Positions 1 through 8,788 of a DNA stretch of 21,631 nucleotides are shown here, one piece after another. The DNA lies in IMG/VR virus record IMGVR_UViG_3300042924_002360, positions 1 through 21,631 of that record; one strand, written 5' to 3'. How positions within the stretch are numbered: position 1 is the first letter of the stretch; each line of letters starts with the position of its first letter. Both the position numbers and the translations under genes were made by a program. Below the pieces are notes generated by a model, which saw only the letters and a program-made list of their open reading frames with translations, did not search any database and was not told where the DNA came from. The DNA comes from a virus.

Positions 1-1069
1 GATCGCCTCCAAGCGATTCAGCCGCAGCATTGGCTAGGTTGGCGTTTCGGCGTGAACCAACGAGACCGCCAACAGCGCCTCCAGATGCGGCTCCAATGAA
101 GCCAGCTTGCGCAACACCATCGAGCCACCCGCGTTCCGGATCGTACACCGCAGCTGCGGCAATGTTTCCCCCAAGCTGCTCGGCTGATTCTTGGGCGCCC
201 TCAGTTGCTAGCGCCTCGACAGCACCTCGGACACGTTCAGCACCTGTGACTCCAAGAAACTTCCTTTCAAACTTTGCGGACTTAGGAACTAACCTTTCGG
301 CCAGTCGCGTTCCAAGTCCACCAATTCGACCGGTGGCGAAACGCTTCACTACCTTAGGCGCTGCGCCCAGCAAGCCCTCGGTGACAGCGCCAATGGGGGC
401 GGTTGTGATGAATGCCAGATTCTTTGTCTGCTCGCGGCGGTCTTGAAGATCCGCAGCGACATCGTACTGCTGGTTGGCCAGAGCTTCGGCAATACGACGG
501 TTGATCGTAGTATCAGCCTCTTCGGCTGCACTTTCGCCTGACTGAAGACCGTAGGATATGGCGGCGCCAGCCGGACCAGCAATTACCGCAGCTGGAAGTG
601 TAGAAACCGTGCTTCCGATACCTGCCATGATTTGAGCGGGTACGGTTTCTCGCACTCCAGGTAAGCCGGGATAGGTTTCCTTTCCAAACTCTTGGACGGC
701 CTGGCCAGCGCGGTAAAGCGGATCCTGTTCTAGGGGAACCTCAGTGTACGGATCGTATGTTGGCCCGGGAATAGCAGAAGGAAGACGAGCTACCCCCTTG
801 AGGGTTCCGCCGATTCCCTCAAGCGCCCCACGCGGTAACTCAGAAAGAGTGTTGAGCACAGTCTCAACTGTACCGTACTCACCAGCGCGAAACTTCGCAG
901 CTTCCTCGGCTTCGGTTTCGGCGGTTAACTGCTCTTGGCGCTTAGCGATTAAACCTTGCCGGATTGCTTGGTAATTTTCGCGAGCGTAGTTCTGCGCCTG
1001 CTCCTCGGTAATGTCATCCGGGAACGCCAACCGGCCAAGCTCGCGTCCAAAGTCGATCTCGATGCCCAT
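1..1069 (-). CDS. Large internal/ejection-type virion protein, N-terminal part (runs off the left edge)
   Basis: The frame is open for 356 codons from ATG at 1069 to the window edge with no stop, so the gene is truncated here. The N-terminus has a short helical motif (FPDDITEEQ, residues 16-24) followed by a charged helical stretch to about residue 60. Glycine/alanine-rich hydrophobic segments follow near residues 145-175, 218-237 and 320-338; the last is a glycine-zipper-like run (GAASGGAVGG). A conserved-looking EGAQESAEQ motif lies at 290-298. Such glycine-zipper segments are known from large phage internal or DNA-ejection proteins. The gene is last in a minus-strand run, 10 bp after the 372-aa gene, where T7-like phages put their largest internal protein. 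That role is inferred from layout; no enzymatic domain is visible in this part. A polyvalent-type protein is the alternative. Confidence 0.7.
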   Translation of the reverse strand, partial: MGIEIDFGRELGRLAFPDDITEEQAQNYARENYQAIRQGLIAKRQEQLTAETEAEEAAKFRAGEYGTVETVLNTLSELPRGALEGIGGTLKGVARLPSAIPGPTYDPYTEVPLEQDPLYRAGQAVQEFGKETYPGLPGVRETVPAQIMAGIGSTVSTLPAAVIAGPAGAAISYGLQSGESAAEEADTTINRRIAEALANQQYDVAADLQDRREQTKNLAFITTAPIGAVTEGLLGAAPKVVKRFATGRIGGLGTRLAERLVPKSAKFERKFLGVTGAERVRGAVEALATEGAQESAEQLGGNIAAAAVYDPERGWLDGVAQAGFIGAASGGAVGGLVGSRRNANLANAAAESLGGD

Positions 1070-1079
1070 GGTGTGAGTG

Positions 1080-2198
1080 TTAACGACCTGGCAGCGGAGG
1101 CAATCCTGGAATAGTTGTTTGGAGTGTGACTGGAGGCTGCCTCAATGGCTGAACCCGATTGGTTCCTTGTCCAAGGGCGGCTTCAGGGCCAGGCATCGTT
1201 TTAGACTCCTTCAGTATTTGCTCCCGGTTTTTGCGCTCAAGTTTTAAGTCTTCTTGAATTTCAGCTGCGGTTCTGCCAATTGAAAACATTTCGTCGGGAA
1301 CAACTTTGACGGTGCCGTCGTCAAGGCGTTTGAGGTTGAACTCTTTTTGGCCACCAACGCGCAGCTTTTTCAGCTGCTGTTGCGCAGCGTCGATGTCAGC
1401 GAATAAGTCTGGCTCTTGATCAGGAGATGCGAGAAGTCTGACTTGTTCCTCGCGGGCCATTTCTGGCGTGAGGTAAAGTTCAACCTCCTCACCGCTGGGA
1501 CGCGTGTATTTTATACTCCCCGCCTTCTCCGCCTTCTTAGCAGTAGGCGTAGGTGCAAAATACTGTCTCCCACCAACGGAAATTCGTTGGCCACCACCCA
1601 TAGGCGCGCCTAGACGGGTGGGCGCAGCAGTGACAGGGACACTGCCAGAGAAAATGTCAGGAGTCGAAATGTCTTCAATTTGGTTTCTGACTTCGTCTGG
1701 AAGTTCGCGGTCCTGCTCTTGATCGGCAGGGATAAACCCGCGCCGGATCATGGCCGCAGTAAGATCCTTCTCCTGGGCCATTCGCTTTGCTGTCCCGCGA
1801 AGGCGCCCAGTCTGATAGGCTGGACTGCCAATGACCTCCGGTGACAACGGCGCCTGAGTTCCATACAGAGCGCCAAGCTCTCCCTCTGCGCCGGCTATTT
1901 GTTCCTCTTGTAATCGACGATCCCGCTTCAACGCAGAGGCCGCGTAATCAGGTTCACCGTTTGCTAGCACCAGATCCTGACCAAACTGTCCCGCTGCTGC
2001 ATCGAGGCGTGCTTTGATGCGCTCATCGAGTGCAGCCCTTCGTTCGATACCCAGCTGGTTGTAGTAGTCCTGCCTGATCCGCGCCTCTTCAGCACGCTGC
2101 GCTGTTGCTTCCTCCCTGGCCTGGCGCTGTTGTGCCAGCTGCAAGCCTGCGAGATACGACTGCCCGATGTTTTCGAGTCCTGAGAATGGGTTCGCCAT
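1080..2198 (-). CDS. Putative internal virion (ejection) protein, helical, 372 aa
   Basis: I do not recognise a named family. The first 100 residues are strongly helical and rich in Gln, Arg, Ala and Glu (QLAQQRQAREEATAQRAEEA at about 20-39), as expected for a coiled coil. The middle is mixed, and the C-terminus is proline-rich and ends in GLPPLPGR. There is no signal peptide or membrane segment. The ATG at 2198 is supported by a strong GGGAGGT ribosome-binding site 7 nt upstream, which lies in the last codons of the preceding gene; the intergenic gap is only 3 bp. It sits between a glycine-rich 250-aa protein and the large left-edge protein. That order resembles the internal-core genes 14-15-16 of T7-like phages, so an ejection or inner-core role is a reasonable inference from context only. 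Confidence 0.75.
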   Translation of the reverse strand: MANPFSGLENIGQSYLAGLQLAQQRQAREEATAQRAEEARIRQDYYNQLGIERRAALDERIKARLDAAAGQFGQDLVLANGEPDYAASALKRDRRLQEEQIAGAEGELGALYGTQAPLSPEVIGSPAYQTGRLRGTAKRMAQEKDLTAAMIRRGFIPADQEQDRELPDEVRNQIEDISTPDIFSGSVPVTAAPTRLGAPMGGGQRISVGGRQYFAPTPTAKKAEKAGSIKYTRPSGEEVELYLTPEMAREEQVRLLASPDQEPDLFADIDAAQQQLKKLRVGGQKEFNLKRLDDGTVKVVPDEMFSIGRTAAEIQEDLKLERKNREQILKESKTMPGPEAALGQGTNRVQPLRQPPVTLQTTIPGLPPLPGR

Positions 2199-2201
2199 AA
2201 A

Positions 2202-2954
2202 TTAACCTCCCATGAGTTTGCGTTGAGTCGAGACCAGGTCGCTTTCACCACCTCCGCCGCCAGCACCGTACTTGGATCCAAGCGCCGCAAACCCGAGGTT
2301 CGTCAGTCCGGATCCAAACGATCCAAGGCCTTGACCAACAACTCCGGTTGCCGACGGCATACTGGCTACACCAGCCAGCGCGTTCATACGTGCGATGCGC
2401 TCGTTTTCGCGCAACTGAGCCAGCTGCTGCGGCGTGAACTCAAAGTTTGCCAGCGGCGCCATCGGGGTGGTCCCGAGAATGTCCGAGAACAGGCGGGCGC
2501 CTTCCTGTTGCGCTTGCAACGTGGTCCTGCCGATGTCGCGAGCAGTGAGGCCCTGGGCCGCCTTGCTGCCAGCAAACCCACCCTCGAGCGCCTTGGCTGC
2601 GCTCTTGCGTTGGATTTGGCTGACAACGTCAGGAGGGAGTTCACCACGAAGAAGCGCCATCGCATTCTGCGCCCTCGCCGCCTGCGCCTGCTCATATCCC
2701 GGGATCGAAATGCCGAGGTTTTCAAGCAGTTGCTCACGCGTGGCTGCGGTGCGTTGCTGCTCAAGCGCCCGGGTGCGCGGAGCCAGCTGCTCGGCTTCGC
2801 CAATGACGGCTGGAATATCCAGTCCTGGCGTCTCGGCGGCTTGGCGAGCCTGCTTTCGTGCGGCGCTCGCGGATGATGCCTGAAGGCCCATTCCGACGCC
2901 GGAGGTGATGACACCAGCGGCCCCAATTCCAATGGCTGTTCCTACGAATGACAT
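2202..2954 (-). CDS. Putative DNA-ejection/internal virion protein, 250 aa
   Basis: The N-terminus (residues 3-27) is a glycine/alanine-rich hydrophobic segment without a cleavage site. Similar segments are seen in small internal virion proteins that insert into the host envelope during DNA ejection. The centre (residues 35-190) is helical and Gln/Ala/Arg-rich, and the C-terminus is glycine-rich, with a five-glycine run near residue 234. Length and composition fit the gp14-like class of podoviral ejection proteins, but there is no diagnostic motif, so the call rests on composition and neighbours. It overlaps the end of the upstream cupin-like gene by 13 bp and is followed after 3 bp by the 372-aa gene, which implies co-translation. 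No clear ribosome-binding site precedes ATG 2954. Confidence 0.75.
   Translation of the reverse strand: MSFVGTAIGIGAAGVITSGVGMGLQASSASAARKQARQAAETPGLDIPAVIGEAEQLAPRTRALEQQRTAATREQLLENLGISIPGYEQAQAARAQNAMALLRGELPPDVVSQIQRKSAAKALEGGFAGSKAAQGLTARDIGRTTLQAQQEGARLFSDILGTTPMAPLANFEFTPQQLAQLRENERIARMNALAGVASMPSATGVVGQGLGSFGSGLTNLGFAALGSKYGAGGGGGESDLVSTQRKLMGG
2205..2211 (-). promoter_or_regulatory. Strong ribosome-binding site of the 372-aa gene
   Basis: GGGAGGT on the minus strand, 7 nt before ATG 2198. It lies inside the last codons of the upstream 250-aa gene, so translation of the two genes is probably coupled. It is one of few clear Shine-Dalgarno sites in the window. Confidence 0.8.
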
Positions 2955-3391
2955 GGTAAGTATTGGTTCTGCCTCACGTATGTGAGGTCGTTCAAAAGCT
3001 CTTCGTGATCCGTCTTGTTATCGAGGTTCAGGTGAACCGTGGTCCAGATCGTGTCTTCATGGATCAGCAACACCCGGCGAGTTCCAGGCTTCGTGATTCC
3101 TGAGTACGGCGCCGTGTACGTCACGTGCCCCTCGTTCTCGCTGACCACTGTGACCTTGCCTTGGGTGATAAAGAACGGGTTGTCGAACTTATGGATGCGA
3201 CTGGTGATCACTGACCCCGCCGGCATGAAGATTTCACGCACGTACATCCCCTCGGGGAATGTGTGCTTCAGTGGGCACTCCTGCTGCGGCTTGTCGGCGA
3301 CGAATGCCTCCCACCGATCAATCCGCTCATCGAGCGAGATGCCGTCGTCGGTCAGAAAATCCAACCAGGTGATGGGCTTTTCGACCTCCAT
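2942..3391 (-). CDS. Cupin-like (double-stranded beta-helix) small protein in the virion gene cluster
   Basis: A 149-aa protein whose central part (residues about 45-120) reads as successive short beta strands with the glycine and proline turns of a cupin barrel: FPEGMYVREIFMPAG, then a His-containing strand (SRIHKFDNPFFITQG), then a paired C-terminal half (YSGITKPGTRRVLLIHED and TTVH). Classical cupin motif 1 needs two histidines and a glutamate. Only one His is in place here, so catalytic activity is doubtful, and a structural or ligand-binding role is equally possible. ATG at 3391 overlaps the TGA of the upstream gene (TGATG); a TTG one codon earlier is possible. The gene overlaps the next one by 13 bp. 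The fold is my inference from the strand pattern. Confidence 0.7.
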   Translation of the reverse strand: MEVEKPITWLDFLTDDGISLDERIDRWEAFVADKPQQECPLKHTFPEGMYVREIFMPAGSVITSRIHKFDNPFFITQGKVTVVSENEGHVTYTAPYSGITKPGTRRVLLIHEDTIWTTVHLNLDNKTDHEELLNDLTYVRQNQYLPCHS

Positions 3392-4479
3392 CAAATGAAC
3401 CCTCCAAACCGATATTGAATCTTCGCAGACCCGAAAGGCTGCACGTTGACCACCGTGCGCTCGTTCGGGCTGTAGGCTTCGAGTTCATTCCTCAAGCTCC
3501 GCAGGGCCAGCTGGATCTCGCGCTCGGCCTCGGTGTACTGATTCCGGTCCTCCTTCTGGATGGCCTTCATCATGTGCTTGATCGCCTGGAGATTGCCGAT
3601 GAACAGCCAGTCCGAATCCACGACTGCCGGGATAAAGTCCAGGCGCACGATGGCTTCAACGACCGTGTTGGTGCATGCCTCATCTGCTGGCACGCAGCCG
3701 TCGCCATGGTCGATACAGTCGTTCTGCGCTTCCGCGTTGCACCCGGAGGTGCCGCCGCAGACCTCAGGCATTGCGATCAGGTAGGTGCGGCGATACTCCG
3801 GGTTCTGCTCACTCGGACCCCAGACGGCGATCTGGGTTTGCAAAAGGGTCGTCGGGTTGTACGCCAAGATCGTCAGGCTGCCTTGAGTCAACGGCTTCTG
3901 GGCACCGGTAAGGCCCGGTTGCTTGAACAGGTTGACTGTCTGAACGTAGGCGGTCACCGCCGGATTGGGTAGCGTGACGTACTCGCCCCACACGTACTCG
4001 CCGGTCACCGTATCCAGCGTGCGGATCGGGTGCCCGTTGGGGTCTAGCCCTTGGAGAAGCACGCGCTTTCCGGCGTCGGCCGTCAGCTGCGGCGTCACCC
4101 TGATGTAGCAGTTCCCGACCGAATCCCGGAACTGGGTCACCATGCCGCGATCCAGCAGCTGGTCTTGCTCGCAGCCTTCACGGCCGCAACCGGTGCGCGG
4201 CGCCCGCTCGTCGGTCTGGAACTCGTACCACTGGTTCTGGATCGGGATGTTGTACCCGCAGACGTTCATCGCCTCGATCGTCTTGACCTCGCGAGGCCAA
4301 GTGATGCAGCCGGCGGTGACACAGACGCGGAGCTTCTTGTACGTGCCCCACCACTTGCCCATGTCTGCCAGGCGCGCCTGAGCCTCGTTCAGCAACTGAA
4401 GAAAACGATCGTCGCAGGTGGCGAGACCGACAGCCTGCGGGATCGTGGAATTCTTGGCTTGGGCGAGGGTTTTTCTCAT
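3391..4479 (-). CDS. Putative virion adaptor/tail-completion protein, cysteine-rich, 362 aa
   Basis: The first 75 residues contain a helix (FLQLLNEAQARLADMGKWWG, residues 26-45) followed by CITWPREVKTIEAMNVCG (58-75). A pattern of N-terminal helix, then strand with a (T/F)xPRxV core, then IEA, is familiar from phage head-tail adaptor or tail-tubular-A-type proteins, and this is my best guess at the role. Beta-rich sequence follows to about residue 240. A cysteine-rich insert (C241, C247, C255, C262, C269) comes next, then a helical C-terminal region (295-340). Twelve cysteines in 362 residues is high for a phage tail protein. ATG 4479 lies 1 bp after the stop of the upstream fibre gene, and the stop overlaps the start of the cupin-like gene. 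The exact family is uncertain. Confidence 0.75.
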   Translation of the reverse strand: MRKTLAQAKNSTIPQAVGLATCDDRFLQLLNEAQARLADMGKWWGTYKKLRVCVTAGCITWPREVKTIEAMNVCGYNIPIQNQWYEFQTDERAPRTGCGREGCEQDQLLDRGMVTQFRDSVGNCYIRVTPQLTADAGKRVLLQGLDPNGHPIRTLDTVTGEYVWGEYVTLPNPAVTAYVQTVNLFKQPGLTGAQKPLTQGSLTILAYNPTTLLQTQIAVWGPSEQNPEYRRTYLIAMPEVCGGTSGCNAEAQNDCIDHGDGCVPADEACTNTVVEAIVRLDFIPAVVDSDWLFIGNLQAIKHMMKAIQKEDRNQYTEAEREIQLALRSLRNELEAYSPNERTVVNVQPFGSAKIQYRFGGFI

Positions 4480-4480
4480 G

Positions 4481-5446
4481 TTATCGAATGGCTCGGGCCA
4501 TCACCTTCCATTTGCCTTCGTCGATCAGGGTCAAAACTCCGGTGGTTTTTCCGTTCACGTAAATCCCTGAAACGAAGTTGTTGCGAACCATGCCGATAAC
4601 CGTGGCATTGGAATACGAGGTAATGCGCAGTTCGCTTTGAGAAAGGTCTGTGCGCAGAATGCTTCCAACCGGTATGTAATCATTCAAGGCATACGTCGCA
4701 TTACCACCTACGTCCGTGCAGATAATCCCCACGTCCCACGTCAACGGATCGACGCCCAGGCCGTGCGAGAACGTGACCGACGATCCTGCTGCTGGGATGG
4801 CCTGATAGTTTGCCACCGGCGTAATGTACCCTGACTCCCAGACCGATGCCGGCGTCGAGTTGGTCCGCAGGAACTGGCGATCCGTTCCAGGTGCGAAGGC
4901 TGCCGGGCCGATATTCAGACCGGGATTCAGCAGCTGGAAGCGTGTGCCGTCGTACACGACAACGCACATCTGGCCATTCACTATGTCGTTGGCCACAAGC
5001 GGCACGGTGCCGTACTTGGTGATCGCCTTGGCCGCTAGCCCGTCGATTGAAAGCGTGCTAGCTCCGGTGTTTGCAGAGGCTGCACCGAACGCGTAGGTCG
5101 CGCCGGTTCGGTAGGCTTGATTCACTCCGGGCGACGCTGGTGAAAGCGTCACGGTGTAGACATTGGCAGCGCCGCCGCCGACACCGTAGGTAAACTGAGT
5201 TGTGAGCCGTGCCCAGCCGGCCGGTGCCGTCGTGTTGTACTTCAGGACTTCGACAGGGTTTCCGTTGGCATCAAGGCGCAACCAATAGAGCCCGAGATTG
5301 GCTGGCGCCACAGCGTTTGCTGCCCATTCCGGCGAGGTCGCAAACTGAGCAATCATGGCGGCCGCGTAGGCGTCCAAGCGATCCTGCTCGGATGCGAAGC
5401 AGGCGGGCGGCGGCAGAACGCCGGCGGTAAGGTTGATCTCAGGCAT
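4481..5446 (-). CDS. Tail fibre-like protein, 321 aa
   Basis: Residues 95-173 match a recurrent phage tail-fibre domain: YTVTLSPASPG, then TYAFGAASANTGASTLSIDG, then AKAITKYG and a closing VYDGTRFQLL. This is the beta-rich repeat in which short strands alternate with an Asn-Thr-Gly-Ala-Ser turn. The N-terminus (1-60) is helical and may attach the protein to the tail. The C-terminus (190-321) is strand-rich, with a His-Gly-Leu turn (SHGLGVDP, near 228) seen in receptor-binding tips, and no S74 chaperone follows. The gene starts 2 bp after the tailspike stop and ends 1 bp before the adaptor-like gene, so it is co-transcribed with the tail genes. A receptor-binding or spike-accessory role is inferred. 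Confidence 0.8.
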   Translation of the reverse strand: MPEINLTAGVLPPPACFASEQDRLDAYAAAMIAQFATSPEWAANAVAPANLGLYWLRLDANGNPVEVLKYNTTAPAGWARLTTQFTYGVGGGAANVYTVTLSPASPGVNQAYRTGATYAFGAASANTGASTLSIDGLAAKAITKYGTVPLVANDIVNGQMCVVVYDGTRFQLLNPGLNIGPAAFAPGTDRQFLRTNSTPASVWESGYITPVANYQAIPAAGSSVTFSHGLGVDPLTWDVGIICTDVGGNATYALNDYIPVGSILRTDLSQSELRITSYSNATVIGMVRNNFVSGIYVNGKTTGVLTLIDEGKWKVMARAIR

Positions 5447-5448
5447 GG

Positions 5449-8400
5449 CTAGATGCGGTAAACGTAGTCGTTGGGCTTACACGGGCCTGGGTCGCATTCA
5501 AGCGCCAAACAGCCCTCGGGACAATCGAAATAGAAGAACTGCTCCAGCGGGGCAACGCAGCGCGTAGGACGCCCCTGGAGGAATGACGGGCCGAACCGGC
5601 CGCCGTTGTTTACGACCAAGCTGTTTCCACTTAGGCGCCTGACCGTGTTGCAGCCGATCCGGATGTTATCGACGTACCGGAAGAAATTGCCGGTCTCAGA
5701 GGTAAACGGCACGTCTGGGCCAGGACTTGCGCAGGTGAAGGTGTAGAGCGTCGGCGTGCCGGTCACGATCACCTCATCGTTGAACGAGGTGTTACTGAAG
5801 CCTTCCACAGTAGCGTGATAGCCGGCCGCCATCTGGTGCGCCTTGTCCGTCGTGTACGTAGCGACGCCACCGGTGCGGCGGTATCCGATGGGGCGGATCT
5901 CCCATGGGAACCGAATCGGACTGTTGATTCCAAGGAATCCGCCGGAGGTCGATGTAACACCACCGGGATTTGCGACCGTGAATGTCGTGGGTGAAGGCGT
6001 GCTAGCAATGGTGAATACGCCATTGAACGTGCCGTCGGTGACTCCAACTGTCGATATGGCCATGCCCACCTGGAGTTCGTGAGGCGATGCAGTTGTGAAC
6101 GTAGAGATGTTAGCAGCGCGAGATGCGGCCGTAATCGGAATCTGGTAGTCCGTCGGGTAGTAATACTCCGACTTGTTTACGTCGTGATTGTTGACCAAGA
6201 ACACCGCATCCAGCGGCGCAAACGCGGTCTGGAAAAACCAAGAATCAGGGCCTGTCAGAAGGACATCGTTGTTCTCGATCAGCATGTCCTTGTGGGCTGC
6301 AATCAGTGTCGAGTAGGTCTCTGGATTCGGAACTGGGGGCGTGACGGTTTTAATCAGCGTGTACCAATCCTGCACTGTCAGTGCGATGAACGCTGAGACG
6401 TTCAACGCCGAGTTGTGATGGATGTGAGTGCCTTTGTGCTGGTACGAATCGACGTAGAAGCAGGTGCCTCTGAATCCATCGAAGTTGTTGTAGCTGATGT
6501 CCATCCCGCTGGTTTCGCGGGCCGTGATGGCATGGACTGGGCTCTGCTGATTGACCACGTCAGGACCACCTTGGACGCGGTTGTATTTGAACTCGCACTC
6601 TGAGGCGAAGATGCGCTGGCTGCGGAGCATGATCACCTGGCCGTCGAGGTAGAGGCCTGGTAGCACGTCCGGGCCACCTGTGTTTGCTGTGAATCGGAAT
6701 GCGTCTGGAGTTGATATGACAGTCAACGATCCAGAGAACCCAAGATTCACGACCCCGAATCCAGTGACCACGATTGCCGGGAAAACATCAACCCCCACCT
6801 GTGCCACAGTGAACGTAAAGTCGCTAACGACGCTCACCACAGAAAACGATCCGTCGAACGAGTTGTTGCTGATATCAACAAAAACAGTGTTTCCAGGTGC
6901 AAGGAAATGCTTCTGCGATGTTGTAAACGTAACGATGTTCGATTGCCGCTGAGCGGAGATGATTCCAAAAACGTAATTGCCTATCGTCACCGGAACAACG
7001 TCCCCAGCCCGCAACGTGTGTTTCATCACACAGGTAAACGTCGCCACCCCAGCCGATCGTGACACCACGTTGATCGGATTGACTAGGCTTGAGAAGCCGC
7101 CAATCGCACACTGAGTGTTGGCCTCAGCGTTACCCGGGTACAGCGAGCTTTGGATCGAGTTGCGCCCCTGATAGCTGAAATCGTTGTTGAGAACCTTGGC
7201 GCCCGCCGTCAGGTCATTGACGTTCATCGGCAGGAACGATTTGATCAGGAACGTCTCCGCATCTGCGACGCCTACGCCGAAGTCGTAGAACTGATTGTTC
7301 TGAATCAAAGCCCTCTCTCCGACATGGTTGATGCCAGCGACTGTGTAGGAAGAGTTGACGCCGGCTCTGGTCTGTAGAGTCAACGGGACGTTGGGTGCGC
7401 TCCAGGCGCGGGCGTTCTCGTTGATCACCTCGTAGGCCGATCCAGAATCTGCTATGACCCCCGTGTCTGGCCCAGCATTGGCGCAACTGAATTGGTTTGG
7501 AGACGGCACCCCAGTGACAACAAACGTGCCGTTCAGTGTCGGGTCAGCGAACCCTGAAATGACCAACGTGTCTCCAGGGAGAAACGGGTGAACAAGCACA
7601 GTGTCATAGGTGGCGACGTTGGTAAACCGCTCGTAACCGATCATTGAAAACACCGTGGCGGTGCCGGCGTTCAGGCAGTAGACCTCCTGGGCGGAAAGGA
7701 ATCCGGCAACGACGAACGTGCCGTTCAACGCGGCATTGGAGTATCCGGTCACCGTGATCGTATCACCAATCGTGAATCCGAAATTCCATTGCGGATGCTT
7801 GGTGTAGATTGCGAATCCAAATTGATTGATCCGGCCTTGTGTTAGCACCACGCGCAAGTCCCGCTGAAATGACAACGGCGTGATATTAACGACCTGACCA
7901 AATCCTACGAACGTCCCGTCATTTCCGGTGCCGGATGTCACCACGTTGCTGATGTATTGCGAGATCGTGCTTACGTTCGTGTACGGAGCGGGAACAACTG
8001 GCGGCACGTACGCCGGCGTTGCGGAGGACTGGATGAAATGGGGATATGCCGTGTTGTACGTGTTGACACCGTTGGTGCGTTGCACCGAGACGATCTGGAT
8101 ATCCGCGACCGAGTTGTTGGCGTAGTTGCCGTCGAACGTGATGCCCTCGATCAGCGTGTTCTTGCAGTTCACGCCGTTCACTGGAACCCCCGCATACGCA
8201 CCTGGAGCGCCAACCACACCGCTTCCAAGGTAATTCCCGAGGGTCTTCAGCATCTGGATGTTGAAGCCGAAAGTGTCCCCTCTTTTCGTGGAGGTGTGGT
8301 CAGCAAACTTCAGGATCGTCTTGCCAGCGCCTTTGCCAGTGAACGCGACGTTGTCGATCACGGGCGCATACCCGATCACGATCGAAGACGTGTATCCGCC

Positions 8401-8787
8401 GCCGATCAGGTTGATCCATCCGTCTTCGACAACGAGGCCGGAGTTAGGCCCTGGAACAGTCGCAGTGAATGTCGTTGGGTTGACAACGGCATCGACACGG
8501 AAGCCGAACTGGGCAGCACCGGTGCCGTTGAACGTGCCGTCTGTAAACCCGTAAAGGGTGATCTTCTCTCCGACGACTAAGCCGTGCGGTGTAGCTGTCG
8601 TAAAACTTGCGACCCCTCCGATCCTAAATCGGCTGGTAATCTTCGCCCCCGGACTCGATCCCAACAGAAACGTGCCGACGGGAAAATCGCATCGGCCGGC
8701 AGCAATCAAGCACTCGTTGATCGCCCAGGCGCTGTTGCGCAGCCCGCAGGGATCGGCACCGTAATCGACTGGGTTTGAGGAAGGCAT
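5449..8787 (-). CDS. Beta-helix tailspike with multiple inserted beta modules, 1112 aa
   Basis: The protein begins with a pectate-lyase-type entry (NPVDYGADPCG, residues 5-15) and continues with parallel beta-helix rungs: TILKFADH (157-164), NTLIEGITFDGN (210-221), ALIQNNQFYDFG (493-504), VLNNDFSYQG (532-541), GMDISYNNFDG (761-771), THIHHNSAL (787-795) and MLIENNDVLL (835-844). Such spikes bind and often cleave host surface polysaccharides; no catalytic pair can be assigned by eye. The helix is interrupted by about seven copies of a module carrying VATxTT, PHxL, NGTF and PSPTTFT signatures. The C-terminus is cysteine-rich (C1077, C1089, C1093, C1098, C1103). The frame stays open upstream to 8982, but that extension overlaps the nozzle gene and reads as shadow sequence. 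ATG 8787, one base after the nozzle stop, is the natural start. Confidence 0.88.
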   Translation of the reverse strand: MPSSNPVDYGADPCGLRNSAWAINECLIAAGRCDFPVGTFLLGSSPGAKITSRFRIGGVASFTTATPHGLVVGEKITLYGFTDGTFNGTGAAQFGFRVDAVVNPTTFTATVPGPNSGLVVEDGWINLIGGGYTSSIVIGYAPVIDNVAFTGKGAGKTILKFADHTSTKRGDTFGFNIQMLKTLGNYLGSGVVGAPGAYAGVPVNGVNCKNTLIEGITFDGNYANNSVADIQIVSVQRTNGVNTYNTAYPHFIQSSATPAYVPPVVPAPYTNVSTISQYISNVVTSGTGNDGTFVGFGQVVNITPLSFQRDLRVVLTQGRINQFGFAIYTKHPQWNFGFTIGDTITVTGYSNAALNGTFVVAGFLSAQEVYCLNAGTATVFSMIGYERFTNVATYDTVLVHPFLPGDTLVISGFADPTLNGTFVVTGVPSPNQFSCANAGPDTGVIADSGSAYEVINENARAWSAPNVPLTLQTRAGVNSSYTVAGINHVGERALIQNNQFYDFGVGVADAETFLIKSFLPMNVNDLTAGAKVLNNDFSYQGRNSIQSSLYPGNAEANTQCAIGGFSSLVNPINVVSRSAGVATFTCVMKHTLRAGDVVPVTIGNYVFGIISAQRQSNIVTFTTSQKHFLAPGNTVFVDISNNSFDGSFSVVSVVSDFTFTVAQVGVDVFPAIVVTGFGVVNLGFSGSLTVISTPDAFRFTANTGGPDVLPGLYLDGQVIMLRSQRIFASECEFKYNRVQGGPDVVNQQSPVHAITARETSGMDISYNNFDGFRGTCFYVDSYQHKGTHIHHNSALNVSAFIALTVQDWYTLIKTVTPPVPNPETYSTLIAAHKDMLIENNDVLLTGPDSWFFQTAFAPLDAVFLVNNHDVNKSEYYYPTDYQIPITAASRAANISTFTTASPHELQVGMAISTVGVTDGTFNGVFTIASTPSPTTFTVANPGGVTSTSGGFLGINSPIRFPWEIRPIGYRRTGGVATYTTDKAHQMAAGYHATVEGFSNTSFNDEVIVTGTPTLYTFTCASPGPDVPFTSETGNFFRYVDNIRIGCNTVRRLSGNSLVVNNGGRFGPSFLQGRPTRCVAPLEQFFYFDCPEGCLALECDPGPCKPNDYVYRI
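5698..8640 (-). repeat. Repeated beta module in the tailspike, about seven copies
   Basis: Protein-level copies lie at residues 50-118, 310-382 (divergent), 385-448, 572-606 (partial), 609-708 (about one and a half units), 885-950 and 966-1030. Shared signatures are VATxTT, PH(G/E)L, GxxxxVxGFxDxTFNGTFxV, PSPTTFT and ANPGPD. DNA positions are about 8434-8640, 7642-7860, 7444-7635, 6664-7074, 5938-6135 and 5698-5892. The stretch between copies is beta-helix. The pattern resembles small immunoglobulin- or FCCH-like barrels seen in other phage tail proteins. Confidence 0.8.
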
Positions 8788-8788
8788 T

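Noticed and set aside
2223-2876. 217-codon plus-strand open frame opposite the 250-aa gene
   Set aside because: Antisense shadow in a tightly spaced minus-strand operon; composition (Arg/Ser/Leu-rich) and lack of motifs do not support coding.
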